From Bdellovibrionaceae bacterium UBA2351 (lineage in GTDB: Bacteria; Bdellovibrionota; Bdellovibrionia; Bdellovibrionales; Bdellovibrionaceae), in assembly GCA_002344565.1 (NCBI GenBank), contig DDTZ01000046.1, positions 1-62,527 of the forward strand: a stretch of DNA of 62,527 nt, in the 5' to 3' direction. Below are positions 60,542 through 62,527 of this stretch, piece after piece. Below the pieces are notes generated by a model. That model had not been told where the DNA came from. It did no database searches and worked only from the letters and a program-made list of their open reading frames with translations. Position 1 is the stretch's first letter. The number at the start of each line of letters is the position of its first letter. The translations under genes were made by a program, and so were the position numbers.

Positions 60542-61318
60542 CTAAGAATTTAATAGAGACAGTGAGTATAGAATAGATGGCCATGTGCAGAGCCAAATCC
60601 AGAAAAATCGATTCAATCCAAAGCAGAAGTAAATACTTAAATGAAAAACGATCGCACAAGCCATATAGATCATTGCAAGTTTGGGAAACAGCAGTAGTCC
60701 AAGGATCGAAAATTCAAAAAACAAAGTCAGCCAACCCGCGGCCTTCGATAGCCAAGAGTAGTTTCTGAGTTGCGCGCCCATCATTTGAATATCTGGAAAT
60801 AGACTACGCGATAAAAATGCCGGAATGGCTTGTCCATTCCACCATTCGCGATGTTTGGCTTTGGCTAAACCAGCTTTGAAATAGGAATAGAGAGCGTGAG
60901 TGGCAATATAAATCATACCTACCTTTTGAGCGCCGGTTATCGCGATCAAAGTGCCGGTAAGAACAACGAAGGTCATCATATCGCTTCCGCCATTGAATGA
61001 GCCTCGAAAGCGAATGCAAATGAGCAAATGAGTAAGCAGAAGGACTGTAATTCCGAGGGCATGTGGTGTAAATGCGGTCGATATAGCTGTTGCAATTTGG
61101 ATCAACGTGATGGCGTGAAGGCCATTGGTCGAAAAAAACATTTCGACTAGCTTTGGTTTTAAGGGAAGACCTGATAGTAAATCTCGATTCAAATTTTTAA
61201 AGCTCCAGATATGATTGAAGTCGTCACGTCTGGATAGAATTAATATTTCTGCAGCTTGAATAAATAGTGTGAATGAGAGTAGTCGAAGGGTGACGATTAT
61301 GCTGGAGTCTAATGTCAC
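60542..61318 (-). CDS. HTTM-like multi-pass membrane protein
   Basis: A 258-residue protein with about six hydrophobic segments (IVTLRLLSFTLFIQAAEIL, LHAITLIQIATAIS, ALGITVLLLTHLLI, FVVLTGTLIAITGA, WLTLFFEFSILGLLLFPKL, AIVFHLSIYFCFGLNRFFW). The layout resembles HTTM/DoxX-type membrane proteins, including a HLSI.FCFGLNRF segment near the C-terminus. It overlaps the upstream gene by 4 bases. Function unknown; the family is known from vitamin-K-dependent carboxylases to uncharacterised bacterial proteins. Confidence 0.55.
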   Translation of the reverse strand: MTLDSSIIVTLRLLSFTLFIQAAEILILSRRDDFNHIWSFKNLNRDLLSGLPLKPKLVEMFFSTNGLHAITLIQIATAISTAFTPHALGITVLLLTHLLICIRFRGSFNGGSDMMTFVVLTGTLIAITGAQKVGMIYIATHALYSYFKAGLAKAKHREWWNGQAIPAFLSRSLFPDIQMMGAQLRNYSWLSKAAGWLTLFFEFSILGLLLFPKLAMIYMACAIVFHLSIYFCFGLNRFFWIWLCTWPSILYSLSLLNS

Positions 61319-61779
61319 AGGTCCGCCAGTGGTAGTGTCTGTGATGTATATATATCAACCGAAGTATCCGTTCCATGAGCGACAATTTTAAACTGAAAAT
61401 TTCCGTTATTTGGGCTTTCACGTTCTAGTTTAATGTGCAAAAGCGAACATAGTAGTTTGTACGACGTTAAATTTTCCAAATCTGCAGGATTAAAATCAGG
61501 TTTGTCTTTTTCGAGTTCTTGAATATCGCGAGCAAAGTGTTCAACGATACTGGCATTAGCGAGTGCTGCATTTATGAACGGATTAAACACCATTCTCGAC
61601 GTTTTGTGTGGCTGATCAAAGCTCAGTTGTCTCCAGTCGGTGTCGGGGGACATTTTGAAATAAATGTTAAATGAAAACGCGACTTGATCAAAGAAGTCCC
61701 ATCGTGGAAATAGACTACGGATTAGACTAAGAAATGTGGTGATCCGAAAACGCATTGAGTAAAGGATGGCATTAGCCAT
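61315..61779 (-). CDS. Soluble protein of unknown function
   Basis: A 154-residue protein without signal peptide, overlapping the membrane-protein gene downstream by 4 bases. The start is uncertain: ATG ending at 61779 (MANAILYSM) or TTG four codons earlier; both lack strong ribosome-binding sites. The sequence is mixed alpha/beta with Phe/Asn-rich parts (NPFINAALANASIVEHF, NLTSYKLLCSLLHIKLE). No family recognised. Coupling suggests the two proteins work together. Confidence 0.5.
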   Translation of the reverse strand: MANAILYSMRFRITTFLSLIRSLFPRWDFFDQVAFSFNIYFKMSPDTDWRQLSFDQPHKTSRMVFNPFINAALANASIVEHFARDIQELEKDKPDFNPADLENLTSYKLLCSLLHIKLERESPNNGNFQFKIVAHGTDTSVDIYTSQTLPLADL

Positions 61780-61850
61780 GAGATCAGTCAAAATCAGTCC
61801 AAGGTCGAGTCTGAATATTTTTTTCGAGTAAAGCAGCGTAAACTAAAAGC

Positions 61851-62165
61851 ATGTTTATTAAAAAGCCCTTTGCTTGGACTCGTAGCTTAATCAATCGCCC
61901 TCTCATAATGCTTTATGTCTGTTTAGCGTTTGCGTTTTTGAACTTTGTTATTAACGGTAATATTTACAGACTGTGGACGCTCAACAATGAGTATCAAAAA
62001 ATGTTACAGAGAATGGAAAAAAATCAACAGGTTATCGCTCAACTAAATCAAGACATTGCTAAAATGAAAGATCCACTCTATATTGAGCGCCAAGCTATTG
62101 AAAAGCTAGATCTTGTAGAGGAAAACGACTTAATTTTTGTGTTTCCTACAGAGCAGTCTAATTAA
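61851..62165 (+). CDS. ftsB: FtsB/DivIC-like septum protein
   Basis: A 104-residue single-pass membrane protein. One transmembrane segment (about 17-38, INRPLIMLYVCLAFAFLNFVI) is followed by a coiled coil (NNEYQKMLQRMEKNQQVIAQL) and a short periplasmic tail with DPLYIERQAIEKLDLVEENDLIFVF, typical of FtsB/DivIC. It links FtsL and FtsQ in the divisome. Length matches the family. It stands 72 bases downstream of the start of the divergent soluble-protein gene and 63 before an HTH gene. Confidence 0.85.
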   Translation: MFIKKPFAWTRSLINRPLIMLYVCLAFAFLNFVINGNIYRLWTLNNEYQKMLQRMEKNQQVIAQLNQDIAKMKDPLYIERQAIEKLDLVEENDLIFVFPTEQSN

Positions 62166-62228
62166 GAAAAAATTGACTGGACTTTTAGGGGCTAAAAATT
62201 TAGATATATTACTCTAGCCGGGGGATTT

Positions 62229-62519
62229 GTGGAAATTGAAAAATCTCAGTTTGAATGGACTGCGAATCGAATTCACTCTTTACGTTTACGTTTGGGGTGG
62301 AGCCGAAGTGATTTAGCACGTCGCTTAGAATGTAAGTTAGAAACTGTGAATGCTTGGGAACTAGGACAGATGAAGCCAAATTCAGAACAGTTGCCGATGT
62401 TAGAGTTTATCGAAAAACAGGCCGAATATATTTCCCTTGAAGTTCATGTCTGCCCAATTGCAGAAACGCAGTTAGAAAAATCACATCGTTCACAAATTCC
62501 TTTAGATGAAATTATATAG
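62229..62519 (+). CDS. XRE-type helix-turn-helix protein
   Basis: A 96-residue DNA-binding protein with an N-terminal Cro/C1-type HTH (residues about 11-50: IHSLRLRLGWSRSDLARRL, CKLETVNAWELGQMKP) and a C-terminal 40-residue extension. GTG at 62229 has GGGGG 4 bases ahead. A weak TTGACT at 62173-62178 is a candidate -35. No phage or mobile-element genes are near; it is likely a chromosomal regulator of neighbouring or distant genes. The ORF is complete and ends 8 bases before the window edge. Confidence 0.8.
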   Translation: MEIEKSQFEWTANRIHSLRLRLGWSRSDLARRLECKLETVNAWELGQMKPNSEQLPMLEFIEKQAEYISLEVHVCPIAETQLEKSHRSQIPLDEII

Positions 62520-62527
62520 CGTATAGG

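Noticed and set aside
62229..62519. XRE protein as a prophage repressor
   Set aside because: No phage genes, integrase or attachment site in the window; neighbours are housekeeping.

Overview
The window is an AT-leaning (GC in the low 40s by eye), densely packed bacterial chromosome segment with about 66 protein genes and no rRNA, tRNA, CRISPR array, transposase or prophage. The gene set points to a predatory or free-living bdellovibrio (Bdellovibrionota, Pseudobdellovibrionaceae): an FHA-GGDEF diguanylate cyclase of the DgcB type, a PEGA-domain Ser/Thr kinase, PilZ proteins, many small signal-peptide proteins and outer-membrane barrels, a DUF1592/DUF1552 pair, and frequent GTG/TTG starts behind strong GGAGG sites. 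The organism is inferred from gene content; species is not resolved.

Layout. 1-5 kb: end of smpB, a HAMP-like membrane protein, a YcgR-like PilZ protein and small exported proteins. 5-12 kb: a Ser/Thr kinase followed by fadD, coaE, and outer-membrane proteins. 12-17.5 kb: an SPFH/SHOCT protein with TelA, a heptose-7-phosphate kinase, rlmN and a second PfkB kinase, ending at a bidirectional terminator. 17.5-20.5 kb: a very large S8 protease. 20.6-24.6 kb: coiled-coil protein, degenerate metallophosphoesterase, dgcB-like cyclase and a small membrane protein. 25-27.3 kb: a 616-nt hairpin-rich non-coding stretch and then an ECF sigma / anti-sigma candidate / CpxP-like module. 27.4-31 kb: DUF1592 and DUF1552 pair. 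31-37.5 kb (mostly minus): L,D-transpeptidase, transglutaminase, zincin aminopeptidase, barrel, TonB-like protein. 37.5-41.9 kb: PilZ, PIN-PhoH, MaoC dehydratase, MFS exporter. 41.9-44.7 kb: nitroreductase, AraC-like regulator and ThiF/E1-like enzyme. 44.7-49.9 kb: lipA, pyruvate dehydrogenase E2, E3, a lipoprotein and lipB as one minus-strand operon. 50-53 kb: sfsA, an outer-membrane protein, an inverted-repeat element carrying a four-helix-bundle ORF, and a DsbA-like lipoprotein. 53.3-62.5 kb: secreted proteins, a cupredoxin-like protein and CpaF ATPase, eno, a Tsx-like channel, ftsB and an XRE-type HTH protein.

How the parts work together. Lipoate synthesis (lipA, lipB) is co-transcribed with the two lipoate-using subunits of pyruvate dehydrogenase; E1 is not in this window. 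Cyclic-di-GMP signalling is represented by a cyclase and two PilZ receptors, and the Ser/Thr kinase could in principle feed the FHA domain of the cyclase. The most unusual structure is at 51757-52217: an ORF of the 23S rRNA intervening-sequence protein family sitting in the loop of a 57-67 bp, almost perfect, GGTT-rich inverted repeat, outside any rRNA gene. Other candidates for something new are a metallophosphoesterase that has lost several metal ligands next to the cyclase, a ThiF/nitroreductase/AraC cluster, an S8 protease with some 385 residues between its catalytic Asp and His, and a candidate structured RNA near 25.2 kb.
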